Shown: piece by piece, positions 8,861-18,493 of the stretch | Layout of the letters: every line of letters begins with the position of its first letter | Position numbering within the stretch: the stretch's first letter is position 1 | NCBI GenBank assembly: GCA_963678085.1 | Contig: OY782680.1 | Location: 682,001-746,000, forward strand | Source of the DNA: Aliishimia sp963678085 | Lineage (GTDB): Bacteria; Pseudomonadota; Alphaproteobacteria; Rhodobacterales; Rhodobacteraceae | Direction of reading: 5' to 3' | DNA length: 64,000 nt | The notes under the pieces: generated by a model | The model's input: the letters and a program-made list of their open reading frames with translations, nothing else | What the model was told of the DNA's origin: nothing | The model's database searches: none | Translations under genes and position numbers: made by a program

Positions 8861-9733
8861 TCATTTCCAACTCAGACTGGTCAGCCAATCCTTGGTTGCG
8901 GTGATTGAAAGCCGTGTTGACTGATCAATATGCGACAGCAACCAAACCTCCCTGCTTGGGAAACCGGTGCCGCCTTTGGGTTCCAATGCTCGGAAACGCG
9001 GATCGCACGAGACAATGGCGTTTGGCAAAAGGGTTTTTCCAACCCCTTCCGCAACGGCCTGCATCGCCGTCTCGACATCCGTTACTCGTAAACCGGCACG
9101 CGATTTTGATGAACTTGCCGCCGCTTCAAGCCACCGCGCCTGCGCAAGAGACAAATGGGTGTCGGCGTAGGTGATCCAGCCGAGGCTTTCATAATGGTCT
9201 TGCGGGATGTCGCTTGCGATGTAAGCCGCAAATGACAACTCGCCCAGTTTTTGCGCCTTGGTATGCAACCCTCCATCCGATGGTCGTGCAAAGCGCACGG
9301 AAAGGTCGGCCTCTCGCTTCGTCAAATCTAGATTATCTGAACTCGGCACGAGCTCGATGGAGAGACCTGGATGCAATCGGCTCAACCCAGTCAAACACGG
9401 TATGAGAAAATGGTTCACGATAATCGGCACCGCGCTTACTCTGACGCAGCCAGTCACAAGTTGGGCGCTTTCGCCTGAAATTTCCCGAATGGCAGCATTG
9501 CTGGCCTCGACAGCCTCAGCATGCGCCAAGATATCCTGTGCGGCTTCTGTTGGTTCATACTGTCCATTGGGACTGCGTAAGAACAAAGTGATGCCCAGAG
9601 CCCGTTCAAGCGTCTTTATCCGACGTGCGACCGTCGTGTCGCTGACGCCAACCCTACGGGCCGCTTCAGTCAGCTTTCCCTCACGGAAAAGCGCCAGGAG
9701 ATACTTGAGATCGTTCCAATCATGGGTCTGCAT
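8861..9733 (-). CDS. LysR-family transcriptional regulator
   Basis: A 290-residue LysR regulator: winged helix-turn-helix in the first ~65 residues (MQTHDWNDLKYLLALF, GKLTEAARRVGVSDTTVARR, IKTLERALGITLFLR), then a periplasmic-binding-protein-like effector domain. I preferred the Met at 9733, which starts where family members do, over an upstream in-frame start at 9766. It is divergent from the YciI-like gene at 9823, about 90 bp apart, and probably controls that gene. Its codon use looks less GC-biased than the genes to its left, hinting that the LysR-YciI pair was acquired. Confidence 0.9.
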   Translation of the reverse strand: MQTHDWNDLKYLLALFREGKLTEAARRVGVSDTTVARRIKTLERALGITLFLRSPNGQYEPTEAAQDILAHAEAVEASNAAIREISGESAQLVTGCVRVSAVPIIVNHFLIPCLTGLSRLHPGLSIELVPSSDNLDLTKREADLSVRFARPSDGGLHTKAQKLGELSFAAYIASDIPQDHYESLGWITYADTHLSLAQARWLEAAASSSKSRAGLRVTDVETAMQAVAEGVGKTLLPNAIVSCDPRFRALEPKGGTGFPSREVWLLSHIDQSTRLSITATKDWLTSLSWK

Positions 9734-9822
9734 TTTTGCAGAGTATCTGGGCAGATTTGCCGGCACAATCAGCGATTTTGATGTGGTAGCATTTGCAAGA
9801 GTTAATCTATGGAGACCGAGAC

Positions 9823-10128
9823 ATGAAATTCATCATCCTGTTTGAAGACGCAGCTGAGGCCGACCCAGATATCCGCAAAACCCATATGGCGAACCACTTG
9901 GAGTTCCTGGAGAGGAACTCGGACAAGATCGAAGCTGCTGGCCCACTAACCGACGCCGACGGGTGTGGACGTGACGGTTTGTGGATCGTTGAAGCCAATT
10001 CAGAAGATGATGTCGATAAGCTTGTACATGAGGATCCATTTTGGCCCACAGGCCTTAGGAAGTCGTACTCTATCATCAATTGGAGGCAGGTCTACGCAAA
10101 CGGCTCACGATTGATCGAATTGAACTGA
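9823..10128 (+). CDS. YciI-like protein (YCII-related domain)
   Basis: A 101-residue protein matching the small ferredoxin-like YCII/dimeric alpha-beta barrel family: MKFIILFEDAAEADPDIRK, HLEFLERNSDKIEAAGPL, then WIVEANSEDDVDKLVHEDPFW. Family members have the candidate catalytic His-Asp pair in a similar layout and are often small dehalogenase or lactonase-like enzymes or stress proteins; the true activity is unknown. Start at 9823 was chosen because a longer frame to 9793 adds residues absent from the family. It is divergent from the LysR gene and likely its target. Confidence 0.8.
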   Translation: MKFIILFEDAAEADPDIRKTHMANHLEFLERNSDKIEAAGPLTDADGCGRDGLWIVEANSEDDVDKLVHEDPFWPTGLRKSYSIINWRQVYANGSRLIELN

Positions 10129-10271
10129 GAATGTGGGGGCACCATCGCGTGGTACATGCACTGCGCGCGTCAAATGGCTAGGCCTGGTTGCTCCCTCTTT
10201 TCAGTAGAGAAAAACTTGGCTAAGGCTGCGCGGGAGGCGGGCCATTTTGCCGCCGCAGCGCGTGAGATCCC

Positions 10272-11483
10272 ATGAGCCAAGCTAAAGCCTTTGTCCTGTT
10301 GACCGTTCTTATCGACAGTATCGGGATTGGGCTCATCATCCCTGTGTTGCCCGCGCTTGTGGCTGAAATTGACGGGGGCGGGCTCAAAGAAACTGCGTGG
10401 TGGCTGGGGGTCTTGTCGGCCTCTTTCTTTTTGATGCAATTCCTCTTTGGCCCGGCGGTTGGGAACTTGTCGGATCGCTTCGGGCGCAAGCCGGTTTTGA
10501 TTACTTCGCTTGTGGTGCTCGCGATTGACTACTTTGTGATGGCGATGGCGCAAACTATGTGGCTGCTTTTGCTGGGCCGGATCGTGGCCGGGATTGCGGC
10601 GGCGACCAATTCGACCGCTAATGCCTATATGGCGGATATTTCCAGCCCAGATGACAAGGCGGGCAATTTCGGTCTTGTGGGCGCGGCTTTTGGTATTGGT
10701 TTTGTGATTGGGCCTGTTCTGGGCGGGTTTGCAGCGGAGGCCTTTGGTCTGCGCGCGCCATTTTACTTGGGTGCATTGCTGGCCGCGGCCAATGCTCTTT
10801 TTGGGTATTTTGTGCTGAAAGAGACCGTCGATGCGCGCATCCGGCGTCCCTTTGAATGGCGCCGGGCCAACCCATTTGGCGCGTTGAAATCCGTGCGTAA
10901 AATCCGTGGATTGCTGCCGCTTTTGGCGGTGTATTTCCTGTATCAGCTGGCCTTTGCCTCCTATTCTTCGATCTGGGCGATTTACACGGGCACGCGCTAT
11001 GGTTGGTCTGAGCAGATGATCGGGGTGAGCTTGTCCGTCTTTGGGATCTCTTATGCGATGGTCACAGCGCTGCTGGTGCGCCCATCGATCAAATGGCTCG
11101 GGGAGCGCGGCTGTGTGCTTTATGGGCATATTGGCGATGTCTTCATTTTTGCGATGATCGGGTTGCTGAGTTCGGGGATGTGGCTGTTGATCCTCACCCC
11201 GCTTGCCGCGCTGCCCGGCGTGATCACCCCGGCGCTGCAAGGCATGATGTCCAAGGCGGTGGCGGATGACGCACAAGGCGAACTGCAGGGGGTGATTACC
11301 TCGGTGACGTCAATTGCGATGATCCCGGCGCCGCTGATTATGACATCGGTTTTTGCAGCCTTTTCAGTACCCAATGAGGGGTTTTACCTGCCCGGAGCAC
11401 CGTATTTCCTATCGTCCCTAATTATGATGTTCGCGCTCATGCTCTTCCTGCGCGCCCCGGTTATTAGGGCGAGAACCGTATAG
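10272..11483 (+). CDS. MFS efflux transporter, Tet(A)-like (DHA1) family
   Basis: A 403-residue major facilitator with 12 predicted membrane helices. Motif A between helices 2 and 3 reads GNLSDRFGRKPV, a second hallmark is LLGRIVAGIAAAT, and helix 5 has motif C-like GAAFGIGFVIGPVLGG, all as in drug/H+ antiporters of the tetracycline-efflux type. It is monocistronic, between the YciI-like gene and the convergent IclR gene. Resistance substrate cannot be told from sequence. Confidence 0.88.
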   Translation: MSQAKAFVLLTVLIDSIGIGLIIPVLPALVAEIDGGGLKETAWWLGVLSASFFLMQFLFGPAVGNLSDRFGRKPVLITSLVVLAIDYFVMAMAQTMWLLLLGRIVAGIAAATNSTANAYMADISSPDDKAGNFGLVGAAFGIGFVIGPVLGGFAAEAFGLRAPFYLGALLAAANALFGYFVLKETVDARIRRPFEWRRANPFGALKSVRKIRGLLPLLAVYFLYQLAFASYSSIWAIYTGTRYGWSEQMIGVSLSVFGISYAMVTALLVRPSIKWLGERGCVLYGHIGDVFIFAMIGLLSSGMWLLILTPLAALPGVITPALQGMMSKAVADDAQGELQGVITSVTSIAMIPAPLIMTSVFAAFSVPNEGFYLPGAPYFLSSLIMMFALMLFLRAPVIRARTV

Positions 11484-11501
11484 AGCCGACTTTCGTAACG
11501 C

Positions 11502-12341
11502 CTATTCCCTGAACGACGGGGCGGGGATCTTGTGGTGGTCCATTGCGTTGCCGATGAGGGAGGCTGCGCGGCGCATATCTTCGAGACCGCCAAGGGCAAG
11601 GATTTCGTCGAGCGTGGTATCATCGCGCATCCACAAGATGCTGAGCGTGCCGTGAATGCCGGAATGGGACGCAATCGGGACCGCCATTGCAGCCAGGTCC
11701 GGGCCGGGGTCAAAGGCGTGATGCACGAAATAATCCGCATCGCGCAGCCCATAGCCTTGGGCGCGGGTGCGTGCGAGCTCTGTCTCAAACGCGCCGCTTT
11801 CTAGCATTTGACGCTCTGCGCGATTATCCGATGCCCGTATTGCCGTCATGTGGAGCGCGAACTCCGCCGCGCAGGTAAACGCAAGAAACGCTCGGCCATG
11901 GGCGGAGCGCAGCATTGACGGGCGGATCCCAAGCCCGGTGCGCCCCGGAGCCATGGGCCCACGGATGCGCGTGCTTTCGATGACCTCCAGCTTACCCAAA
12001 CCGATCACGGCGCACAGATCCGAGGGAAACCCAAGCTGGCGCGTGCGCATATCAAGCAGGATTGGGGCCGCGATTTCGGCCAGCGGATGGGCGCGGGCAT
12101 TGACCCCCAGCACATCGCCCAAAGAATGGGCCAGCTCGTACTGCCCTTGCACAATGTTTCGCCGCACCCAACCGCGATCTTGCAATGTGGCCAGGATGCG
12201 CAGGAGCGTGGCATTGCTCAGACCCGTCGCGGCGCGCAGATCGGCTAGGGTTGAAAGCCCCGCATTAGAGAGATGTTCCAGCACATAAAGCCCGCGATCA
12301 AGGGCGCGAATGCGTTTGGGGCCGCTGTGTTCAGGTGTCAT
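11502..12341 (-). CDS. IclR-family transcriptional regulator
   Basis: A roughly 279-residue IclR regulator: N-terminal winged HTH (RALDRGLYVLEHLSNAG, LADLRAATGLSNATLLRIL) followed by the GAF-like effector domain. The ATG at 12341 places the family start sensibly; a GTG at 12368 is also in frame. It is divergent from the sulfatase gene and sits at the head of the sulfatase-TRAP cluster, so it is the likely regulator of that cluster. Confidence 0.88.
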   Translation of the reverse strand: MTPEHSGPKRIRALDRGLYVLEHLSNAGLSTLADLRAATGLSNATLLRILATLQDRGWVRRNIVQGQYELAHSLGDVLGVNARAHPLAEIAAPILLDMRTRQLGFPSDLCAVIGLGKLEVIESTRIRGPMAPGRTGLGIRPSMLRSAHGRAFLAFTCAAEFALHMTAIRASDNRAERQMLESGAFETELARTRAQGYGLRDADYFVHHAFDPGPDLAAMAVPIASHSGIHGTLSILWMRDDTTLDEILALGGLEDMRRAASLIGNAMDHHKIPAPSFRE

Positions 12342-12494
12342 GGCATTCTTTGCAGGTAATGAGTGCACTAGGTGAACATATGGCTAGCGCGGGATGCGGC
12401 AACTTGTCAAAATAAACGGACGAATCAATAAGAATTCGACGATGCGCTTTTGCGGTGCAAAGACACAGGGAAGACCGGGGGGACCATAAAGACC

Positions 12495-14141
12495 GTGAAC
12501 ATTTTGTTCATCATGTATGACCAGCTTAGGTTTGACTATCTGAGCTGCGCAGGACATCCGCATCTGCACACCCCCAATTTTGACCGCGTGGCGAAGATGG
12601 GTGTGCGCTTTACCAATGCCTATGTGCAATCGCCCGTCTGTGGTGGCTCGCGCATGTGTTTTTATACCGGGCGCTATGCCTCCTCGCATGGGGCGCATTG
12701 GAACGGGTTTCCGCTGCGTGTGGGCGAGCATACGATGGGCGATCATCTGCGCAAAGCTGGTATGGCGTGTTGGCTGCTTGGCAAGACCCATATGAAGGCC
12801 GATGCAGAGGGTATGGCGCGGCTCGGTCTCAGCCCCGATAGCGAGATCGGCGCGCGCCAGGCGGAATGCGGCTTTGATGCTTGGGCGCGCGATGATGGGC
12901 TCTGGGGGCAGGGGCCGGATGGCTTTTATGATGAGAAACGCTCGCCCTATAATGAATATCTCAAGTCAAAAGGGTATGAGGCCGAGAACCCTTGGGCCGA
13001 ATTTGCCAATGCGGGCGTTGAGGGTGATGAGGTCGCTACCGGCTGGATCTTTCGCAATGCCGATAAGGCAGCCAATATTCGCGAAGAAGATAGCGAAACG
13101 CCGTGGCTGACCTCTCAGGCTATCGACTTTATTGACGCACAAGAAAGGGGGCCGTGGCTGGCGCATATCAGCTATATCAAACCGCATTGGCCCTATATCG
13201 TGCCTGCGCCCTATCACAATATGTTCGGGGCCAATCATGTGCCCGCCCCCACCCGTCATGAGGTAGAGCGCGAAGATCCGCACCCGGTCTTTGGGGCCTA
13301 TCAAGAGAATAAGATCGCTCGGGCCTTTCAGAAAGAAGAGGTGCGCCAGAAAGTGATCCCCGCCTATATGGGTCTCATCAAGCAATGCGATGACCAGCTG
13401 GGGCGGCTCTTGGATCATCTTGAGGCAACGGGGCGGATGCAAGAGACCATGATCGTTCTGACCTCCGATCATGGGGATTATCTGGGCGATCATTGGCTGG
13501 GGGAAAAGGATCTGTTCCATGAACCCTCCGTCAAAATCCCGATGATCATCTATGATCCACGCGCTGAGGCCGATGCGAGCCGGGGCACCACATGCGATGC
13601 GCTGGTTGAGAGTATCGACCTAGCGGCCACCTTTGTGGAGGCGGCGGGGGGCACAGTGCCAGATCATATCATTGAGGGGCGCTCGCTCATCCCTTGGCTC
13701 AAAGGCGAGAGGCCCGAGAATTGGCGTGAATATGTCATCAGCGAATATGATTATTCGGTCACCCCGCAAGCGGTCAAGCTGGGGGTCGCGCCACGCGATG
13801 CGCGCCTGTTCATGGTGTTTGATGGTCGCTTTAAGCTGATGCATGCCGAGGGCGGCTTTCGCCCGATGCTCTTTGATTTGCTGAACGATCCCGAAGAGTT
13901 TCACGATCTGGCCAAGGGGGATACGCATAAGGGCGAGATTGAGCGGCTCTATGGGTATTTGTCTCGGTGGGGTCTGCGCATGAGCCAGCGCGTCACCAAG
14001 TCCGAAGATGATATTCGCACCATGCGCGGGCGCTCCTTGCGGCGTGGGATCATGCCCTTTCTGGCCGATGGATCCGAAGTTGATGAAGAGCTGCTGAGTG
14101 CCTACCGCGGCAAGGTCAAGCAAAGGTTTACACAAGAATGA
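12495..14141 (+). CDS. Sulfatase / phosphonate monoester hydrolase-like enzyme
   Basis: A ~548-residue alkaline-phosphatase-superfamily sulfatase. Metal ligands appear in IMYDQLRFDYLSCAGHP and TSDHGDYLGDHWLGEKD, and GKTHMKAD is the usual Lys-x-His segment. The formylglycine site reads CGGSRMCFYTGR instead of the usual C-x-P/A-x-R, so Cys and Arg are kept but Pro/Ala is Gly. The start is uncertain: GTG at 12495 gives MNILFIM..., and an upstream ATG at 12450 is also in frame; relatives often start MKTVN, which would correspond to an ATA here. It overlaps the next gene by 4 bp. Presumably releases sulfate from a sulfate ester taken up by the neighbouring TRAP system. Confidence 0.85.
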   Translation: MNILFIMYDQLRFDYLSCAGHPHLHTPNFDRVAKMGVRFTNAYVQSPVCGGSRMCFYTGRYASSHGAHWNGFPLRVGEHTMGDHLRKAGMACWLLGKTHMKADAEGMARLGLSPDSEIGARQAECGFDAWARDDGLWGQGPDGFYDEKRSPYNEYLKSKGYEAENPWAEFANAGVEGDEVATGWIFRNADKAANIREEDSETPWLTSQAIDFIDAQERGPWLAHISYIKPHWPYIVPAPYHNMFGANHVPAPTRHEVEREDPHPVFGAYQENKIARAFQKEEVRQKVIPAYMGLIKQCDDQLGRLLDHLEATGRMQETMIVLTSDHGDYLGDHWLGEKDLFHEPSVKIPMIIYDPRAEADASRGTTCDALVESIDLAATFVEAAGGTVPDHIIEGRSLIPWLKGERPENWREYVISEYDYSVTPQAVKLGVAPRDARLFMVFDGRFKLMHAEGGFRPMLFDLLNDPEEFHDLAKGDTHKGEIERLYGYLSRWGLRMSQRVTKSEDDIRTMRGRSLRRGIMPFLADGSEVDEELLSAYRGKVKQRFTQE

Positions 14142-15241
14142 ACGCCCATCCCGATCTGCTCGCCCAAGGGGAGCAACTGCGCAAGGACATCATCGAACTG
14201 GCCCCCGGTATCTGGACCGCTGTGGGCTATGCCGCCTCCACCGTGCATATGATTGAGGGCGAAAGCAGCGTCACGATTATCGACACAACCGAAACCACCA
14301 AAGCGGCCGAGAATATCTTTGTCGAATTTGCCAAGCTGAGTGATAAGCCGGTGGGGCGGATCATCCTAACGCATAGCCATCGCGATCATATCTCGGGCGT
14401 GTCGGTCTTTGCCTCGGGCCGGGATCTGCCGATCATTGCCTCGCATCTGTTCAAGTCGGATCTCGTGGATGTCGATCAAGACGCCATCGCGCCCAACAAA
14501 GCGCTGATGCGGCGGACCATGATGCAGTTTGGCATTGGGCTCAGTCCAGATCAGAGGATCAGCTTAGGCGTTGGCCCCGGTGATCGCCCGATGCAGGGCA
14601 TGGGGGCGGGCTTTGTTCCTCCCAATCAGCTGATTGACGCGGATTGCGATATTGATCTGGATGGTGTGCAGGCACGGCTCATCCATGCGCCGGGGGAAAC
14701 CGAGGATCATCTGATCGTCTGGTTGCCCGAGCGGAAAATCCTGTTTTCTGGTGACAATTGGTATCACGCCTTTCCCAACCTCTATGCGATACGCGGCACG
14801 CCCTATCGTGATTTCCAGGCCTGGGCCGATAGCTTGGCGTTGATGCGCGATTTATGCCCCGACATTCTGGCCCCCGGTCATACGCGCCCTGCGCGCGGGG
14901 TCGAAAATGTGGCTGAGGTGCTCGATAGCACGCGCGCGGCGATCTTGCATGTGATGCGCGTCACGGCTGAGGGAATGGATGCGGGGCGCTCTCTGGATGA
15001 TATTTGCGCGGAGCTGACCCTGCCCGATGACATCGCGGATAAGCCCTGGTTGAAAGAGTTTTACGGCAAGGCTCAATGGTCCGCCCGCGCCTTCGCCACG
15101 GGGACGCTGGGCTGGTATGACGGCAATCCAACCCATCTTGGCACCCTCTCTAGTGCCGCCCGCGCGCGCCACATGGCCGATCTTGCGGGCGGGGCTGAGG
15201 CGCTGATGGCTACGGCGCGCCAATGCGACGGAGCTGTGTGA
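14138..15241 (+). CDS. Alkylsulfatase-type metallo-beta-lactamase hydrolase, C-terminus frameshifted
   Basis: The product resembles SDS hydrolases of the SdsA1/BDS1 type, which cleave sulfate from alkyl or aryl sulfates. The zinc motif is THSHRDHISG, with a further His in PGETEDHL and SGDNWYHAFPN, and GHTRPARG downstream. The reading frame stops at 15241 after ARQCDGAV. However the +1 frame continues as ELCDHLIALGQPAHMLKAE and on to a TGA at 15390-15392, giving a plausible rest of the C-terminal domain. That TGA overlaps the TRAP permease ATG (ATGA), as is normal between coupled genes here. So the intact ancestral gene probably ended at 15392. Confidence 0.85.
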   Translation: MNAHPDLLAQGEQLRKDIIELAPGIWTAVGYAASTVHMIEGESSVTIIDTTETTKAAENIFVEFAKLSDKPVGRIILTHSHRDHISGVSVFASGRDLPIIASHLFKSDLVDVDQDAIAPNKALMRRTMMQFGIGLSPDQRISLGVGPGDRPMQGMGAGFVPPNQLIDADCDIDLDGVQARLIHAPGETEDHLIVWLPERKILFSGDNWYHAFPNLYAIRGTPYRDFQAWADSLALMRDLCPDILAPGHTRPARGVENVAEVLDSTRAAILHVMRVTAEGMDAGRSLDDICAELTLPDDIADKPWLKEFYGKAQWSARAFATGTLGWYDGNPTHLGTLSSAARARHMADLAGGAEALMATARQCDGAV

Positions 15242-15392
15242 CCATCTGATTGCGCTCGGGCAGCCAGCACATATGCTGAAAGCCGAAACGATGGAGGCTT
15301 TGGCCGAGGTCGAAATCAACGCCACCGCGCGCAATACCTATTACTGGGCTGCCAAACAGCTCCGCGAAGCCGCTGGCGGCACCAGCGAATGA
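15231..15392 (+). pseudogene. Out-of-frame C-terminal remainder of the alkylsulfatase-like gene
   Basis: A 54-codon stretch open in the +1 frame relative to the upstream gene, encoding ELCDHLIALGQPAHMLKAE, then METMEALAEVEINATARNTY-like helical sequence to ...REAAGGTSE and a stop. It is homologous in style to the helical dimerisation region of SdsA1-type alkylsulfatases and has no start codon of its own. One extra base (or two missing) near 15215-15230 would join it to the preceding frame. Either a real truncation or a sequencing or assembly error. Confidence 0.65.
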
Positions 15393-17479
15393 CGCAGCCA
15401 GGGTCAGAAGCAAGCGCGCAAAAACGGGTGGCGGATTTCGCGGCCTTTCTGTTTGTGATCGTGATCCTTATCTACGCGGCATCAGGACCGGTGAGCGAGC
15501 TTGTGCGCTGGCTCATCGAGGTCACAACCGCCGATTTTGATGAGCTTTCGCGGCGCGATCAACGTGTCTTGCTCAAAACCCACCCGCTGGGCGCGGCCTT
15601 TCGCAGCTTTGAGCAGGCCGTGTTGCTGCCCACGGGCATGATCCTTGGCCTGCCTCTGGTCTTTGGCTTTGTGATTGTCTCGCTCACCCTGCACCGCGCG
15701 GCCTGGATGAACTGGGCTTTGGCCGCAGCCGTCATCGTCGTGTTCGGGCTGTGGATTGCCAATCTTTTTGCCATTGATGGCGGGCTTTTGCCCTCAGCGC
15801 GGCCCATTGATCATCTGCTCTTTCCGCTGATCACCGCAATCACGCTGTATCTGACGTGGCGGTTCTATGGAGGCTTTATTGTCGGGTTTTGCCTGTTTTG
15901 GGTGATCTATTTCTTTGTACGTGGATATCTGCCCGATTGGACCGGGGTTTTTGCTGGCTCTGAAAGCACATTTGCGCAGAGCATGCGCTCCATGGTACTG
16001 AACTTTTGGGCGCAGACAGGGGGCATGTTCGGCCAGCCGATCCAAGTTGTGTCAGGCAATGTTCTGATTTTCATCGTCTTTGGCGCAGTTCTGATGGGCT
16101 CTGGCGCTGGCAATCTGTTGATGAAGATCGCCAATCGCGTAACCGGCGGATTGACAGGGGGCGCCGCCCATGCCGCCGTGGCCTCCTCGGCGCTGTTTGG
16201 CACTTTGTCAGGGGCGGCTATTTCCAACGTGGTTTCGACCGGCGTGATGACCATCCCAGTGATCAAGAAATCAGGCTTTAAACCCGCTTTTGCGGCTGCG
16301 GTCGAGGCGGCTGCCTCCACGGGTGGGCAGATTATGCCGCCGGTCATGGGCGTTGTGGCCTTTTTCGTGGCCGGGCAGATCGGGCTGGAATATCGCTATA
16401 TTGTGATCGCGGCCCTCATCCCGGCCGCTTTCTATTACCTTGGCACCTTCCTGACCGTCTATTTTGAGGCGCGCCGTCAAGGCGTGGGCCCCTTGCCCAT
16501 AGAACAACGCCCGCGCCTCAGCCCGCGCGAGATGGTGCAATGCTTGGTCTTTATCATTCCGGTCTGCGTTCTGAGCTATTTCCTCTTTGCGCAGCCATCC
16601 GTGCTGAAGGCGGGCTTTTACGGGTTCTTGGCGGCGCTGATCTGCTCGCTGATCTTGTTCCCCGAGTTCCGCGCACGTGGCAAACTTTATCGCGCTTTTG
16701 TTGAGGGCGGGCGCATGTCGGCGATGATCATCATCATTGTTGCGGCCATTGGCCTTATCGTTGGGCTTATCCAAGTGTCGGGCTTTTCGGGTCGCCTGTC
16801 GCTGTTGCTGGCGCAGCTCTCAAACGGGCCCTTATTCCTGACGCTGGTTGTGGTGGCGCTTGGCTCCATCATTCTGGGCATGGGGCTGCCACCGGGGGCG
16901 ACATATTTCATCATCGTGATTGCGCTCAGCTCTGGGATTGAGGCCGTGGGCATCGCGCCGCTGACCCTGCATCTATTTGTGGTGTTCTTTGCGGTCATCT
17001 CAACCGTGACGCCGCCCGTTGCCCTAGCCGCCTTTGCCGCCGCGCCCATTGCTGGGGCCAATCCGATGAAAACCGGATTTCAAGCCGCGCGCCTCTCATT
17101 GGCCGGGTTCTTGATCCCCTTTGTCTTCGTCTATCACCCGGCTGTACTCTATAAGCTTCAGGTGCTTTTTGCGTGGTTCGGAGAAGAACTGCCCACAAAC
17201 CGCGCCATGATTGATGTAACGACCGTGACCTGGTTTGATCTGGGCTGGATCATTTTCGCCTTTAGTGTTGCGATCTGGCTATTGAGTTCTGCCCTAACCG
17301 GCTTTGAGAAAAACCGCCTAAACTTGGTGGAACGGATCTTGCGCACGGGGGTTGGCTTGCTCCTCCTCGTGCCCAATATAGCCATAGCTTTGCCCGCGCT
17401 TATCGGGGCGATTGCCCTCATCGTTGGGCATCGGTTTTTGAACGGGGAACCGTCGCCGATTGATGCGGCCCCGCGCTAA
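15389..17479 (+). CDS. TRAP transporter fused permease (DctQM, TAXI type)
   Basis: A 696-residue polytopic membrane protein combining the small (DctQ-like) and large (DctM-like) TRAP permease parts, as is usual for TAXI-type TRAP systems. DctM hallmarks include GSGAGNLLMKIANRVTGG, SALFGTLSGAAISNVVSTG, GGQIMPPVMGVVAF and GMGLPPGATYFI. It imports organic anions using a sodium or proton gradient. Its ATG overlaps the shifted-frame stop of the upstream hydrolase. The partner binding protein follows at 17508. Confidence 0.93.
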   Translation: MTQPGSEASAQKRVADFAAFLFVIVILIYAASGPVSELVRWLIEVTTADFDELSRRDQRVLLKTHPLGAAFRSFEQAVLLPTGMILGLPLVFGFVIVSLTLHRAAWMNWALAAAVIVVFGLWIANLFAIDGGLLPSARPIDHLLFPLITAITLYLTWRFYGGFIVGFCLFWVIYFFVRGYLPDWTGVFAGSESTFAQSMRSMVLNFWAQTGGMFGQPIQVVSGNVLIFIVFGAVLMGSGAGNLLMKIANRVTGGLTGGAAHAAVASSALFGTLSGAAISNVVSTGVMTIPVIKKSGFKPAFAAAVEAAASTGGQIMPPVMGVVAFFVAGQIGLEYRYIVIAALIPAAFYYLGTFLTVYFEARRQGVGPLPIEQRPRLSPREMVQCLVFIIPVCVLSYFLFAQPSVLKAGFYGFLAALICSLILFPEFRARGKLYRAFVEGGRMSAMIIIIVAAIGLIVGLIQVSGFSGRLSLLLAQLSNGPLFLTLVVVALGSIILGMGLPPGATYFIIVIALSSGIEAVGIAPLTLHLFVVFFAVISTVTPPVALAAFAAAPIAGANPMKTGFQAARLSLAGFLIPFVFVYHPAVLYKLQVLFAWFGEELPTNRAMIDVTTVTWFDLGWIIFAFSVAIWLLSSALTGFEKNRLNLVERILRTGVGLLLLVPNIAIALPALIGAIALIVGHRFLNGEPSPIDAAPR

Positions 17480-17507
17480 CCATTACGCGATAATAAGGGA
17501 GGAACTT

Positions 17508-18488
17508 ATGCGTAACTCAATCCTAGCGGCAACTGCCGCGCTGACCCTTGCAGCCGCGCCGCTGCGGGCAGAAGATGAGACCCTCAAAATGGCGACTATC
17601 GCGCCTTCGTTAAGCGCAGCCATCACCATGGCGACCTTTGCCAATATCGTGAATGACAATGCTGAGGGCGTCGAGATCGAGGTCTCGGGGGGCGGCGCTG
17701 CGACCTTGCATATGGTTGAAGTGGCGCGCGGCAATCTGGATTTGTCCATGACCAGCCCCGTTGTCTATAACCTGATGTCCGGCGGTAAGGCGATGTATGC
17801 CAAAACGCCCGAGGCACCGGAGCTGGCAAAGAACCTCAAGCTGTTGATGTGGTATCCTTATGGGGCCTATCACTTTGCCGTGCGCGCGGATAGCGACATC
17901 CAGTCCTTGGATGATATCGAAGGGGCGACAGTATTTTTGGGCCCACAGGGTGGGGGTGCTTACAACGCTGCCAAAGGCTGGGTTGCAGCGACCACAGGCC
18001 TTGTCGCGGGCGAAGATTTTGAAGCGATTAAAGCCAATTGGCAAACCGGGTTTCAGGCGTTTCTAGACGGTAAGATCGACGTCTATGTCAATGGGTGCCT
18101 TGATCCCTGTGGCCAGTTCATCCAGTTCACCGAAACAGAGAATCTGCGCTTCCTTGGCCCCGAAAGCGCCGAAGGCGAGGCGGTGACCAAGTTTTTGGGC
18201 AAGTTCCGCTTCATCAAAGATGTGCCGGCGGGGCTTTATGAGGGTCAGAAGAACGACAGCGCAGTGGTCTCATTCGATACCTCGGTCGGCATCGCGGTGC
18301 GCGCGGATCTAGATGAAGAGATTGTCTATCAAATCACCAAGACATTCTGGGAAAACATTGACCAAGTCACATCCGACGCGCCCTGGGCCAAATCGCTTGA
18401 TGTTGCTTATGCGCCGGTCAAACGTGGCATGCATGAGCTGCATCCAGGTGCGGCACGCTATTACAAAGAAGCCGGTGTGCTAGAATAA
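17508..18488 (+). CDS. TAXI-family TRAP transporter solute-binding protein
   Basis: A 326-residue periplasmic binding protein with a signal peptide (MRNSILAATAALTLAAAPLRA then EDETLKM). The mature protein has TAXI features: LSMTSPVVYNLMSGG, LWYPYGAYHFAVRADSDI and FLGPQGGGAYNAAKGW. ATG at 17508 is preceded by GGGAGGAACTT. It would deliver substrate to the fused permease just upstream; the adjoining sulfatase and alkylsulfatase suggest a sulfated organic anion. Confidence 0.92.
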   Translation: MRNSILAATAALTLAAAPLRAEDETLKMATIAPSLSAAITMATFANIVNDNAEGVEIEVSGGGAATLHMVEVARGNLDLSMTSPVVYNLMSGGKAMYAKTPEAPELAKNLKLLMWYPYGAYHFAVRADSDIQSLDDIEGATVFLGPQGGGAYNAAKGWVAATTGLVAGEDFEAIKANWQTGFQAFLDGKIDVYVNGCLDPCGQFIQFTETENLRFLGPESAEGEAVTKFLGKFRFIKDVPAGLYEGQKNDSAVVSFDTSVGIAVRADLDEEIVYQITKTFWENIDQVTSDAPWAKSLDVAYAPVKRGMHELHPGAARYYKEAGVLE

Positions 18489-18493
18489 TCCAC

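Noticed and set aside
10170..11276. Long open frame opposite the MFS gene
   Set aside because: Antisense shadow frame in GC-rich coding DNA, with low-complexity, basic composition.
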